From positions 1 to 5,975 of the forward strand of contig DIQC01000069.1 in assembly GCA_002426495.1 (NCBI GenBank): a DNA stretch of 5,975 nt. Reading direction: 5' to 3'. The position numbers and the translations under genes are program-made. Positions 5,730 to 5,975 of this stretch are shown here, piece after piece. How positions within the stretch are numbered: the first letter of the stretch is position 1; each line of letters opens with the position of its first letter. The DNA is from Thermacetogenium sp. UBA5472 (GTDB lineage Bacteria > Bacillota > DSM-12270 > Thermacetogeniales > Thermacetogeniaceae). The notes under the pieces were generated by a model that saw only the letters and a program-made list of their open reading frames with translations, ran no database searches and was not told where the DNA came from.

Positions 5730-5871
5730 GGGAAGCAAAGGGGAAGCAAAAAGAACGTCCCCTTGCTTCCCCCTGCTTCTAAAGAACGTCCCTGTGCTTC
5801 TACCCGTGAACAACAAAGAAAAAGGAAGCAAAAGGACCGTCCCCCTGCTTCCCTGCTTCCCCCCTGCTTCT
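5730..5871. repeat. Cluster of GGAAGCA/GAACGTCCC hairpin repeats
   Basis: Copy 2 (5730-5770) has two GGAAGCAAA arms (5731-5739, 5742-5750), core AAGAACGTCCC (5751-5761) and TTGCTTCC (5763-5770). A partial copy follows with core AAGAACGTCCC (5782-5792) and TGTGCTTC. A diverged copy at 5824-5871 has GGAAGCA, a core with GGACCGTCCC, then three successive CTGCTTC arms. The unit number and the arms vary, as in REP-like clusters. Frames reading through it are low-complexity and not genes. Confidence 0.75.
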
Positions 5872-5878
5872 ATAATAT

Positions 5879-5919
5879 AACAGGCCGCCGAATTGCAAAC
5901 GATTCGACGGCCTGTTTAA
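5879..5919. terminator. Bidirectional terminator-like hairpin
   Basis: Positions 5879-5893 (AACAGGCCGCCGAAT) pair with 5902-5916 (ATTCGACGGCCTGTT) over 15 bases with one C-A mismatch and an 8-base loop. TTTAAT follows on the plus strand, and a TTATATTATA run follows on the minus strand. It probably ends a transcript entering from the right, beyond the window. From 5920 to 5975 nothing is recognisable. Confidence 0.6.
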
Positions 5920-5975
5920 TAAGGTTCGTTTATCCCTGCGGAAAGTGTGTTCGTTTTTAGCCTGCAGTATAACCC

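Noticed and set aside
4901..5871. CRISPR array from the repeated GGAAGCA units
   Set aside because: Units are palindromic, irregularly spaced and without constant-length unique spacers, and no cas gene is near.
5763..5960. 65-residue frame at the right end
   Set aside because: It is a translation of the hairpin repeat cluster and the terminator-like stem, of biased composition and without a start signal.

Overview
The window suggests an anaerobic Firmicute of the Clostridia (Peptococcaceae/Desulfitobacterium-like is a guess). The grounds are strong GGAGG-type ribosome binding sites, an AT-rich to moderate base composition, a tungsten-type aldehyde:ferredoxin oxidoreductase (AOR) with its own ferredoxin, a cobalamin riboswitch with an intrinsic terminator, and the dispersed GGAAGCA...GAACGTCCC hairpin repeats often seen in such genomes. 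No rRNA, tRNA or CRISPR array was seen.

Left part (1-1140, minus strand): a small two-gene operon. A 97-residue Xre-type repressor with a C-terminal membrane helix is followed 10 bases later by a membrane-anchored alpha/beta hydrolase that runs off the left edge. A 17-base near-palindrome just upstream of the repressor gene is a candidate autoregulatory operator.

1140-2145: a gene-free stretch holds a cluster of TGATCC/TGATCA motifs that looks like the end of an IS21-type element (uncertain). It is followed by a type II toxin-antitoxin pair, a Phd/YefM-like antitoxin and a RelE/ParE-like toxin, with overlapping genes and an extended -10 promoter.

2146-4831: the core of the window. A consensus promoter drives a complete cobalamin riboswitch (2401-2571), then a very strong intrinsic terminator (2620-2666), then a two-gene operon: an eight-cysteine ferredoxin-like protein (101 aa) overlapping by 8 bases with a 616-aa AOR-family tungstoenzyme. 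The layout is that of a transcription-attenuating B12 switch. It implies that the oxidoreductase is made mainly when cobalamin is scarce, which is not a usual target for this riboswitch class.

4832-5975: decayed, repeat-rich DNA. A C-terminal fragment of an octopine/nopaline (opine) dehydrogenase-family gene lies on the minus strand. It is flanked by related 41-base hairpin repeats and an inner 14-base inverted repeat. A cluster of further repeat copies and a bidirectional terminator-like hairpin close the window.
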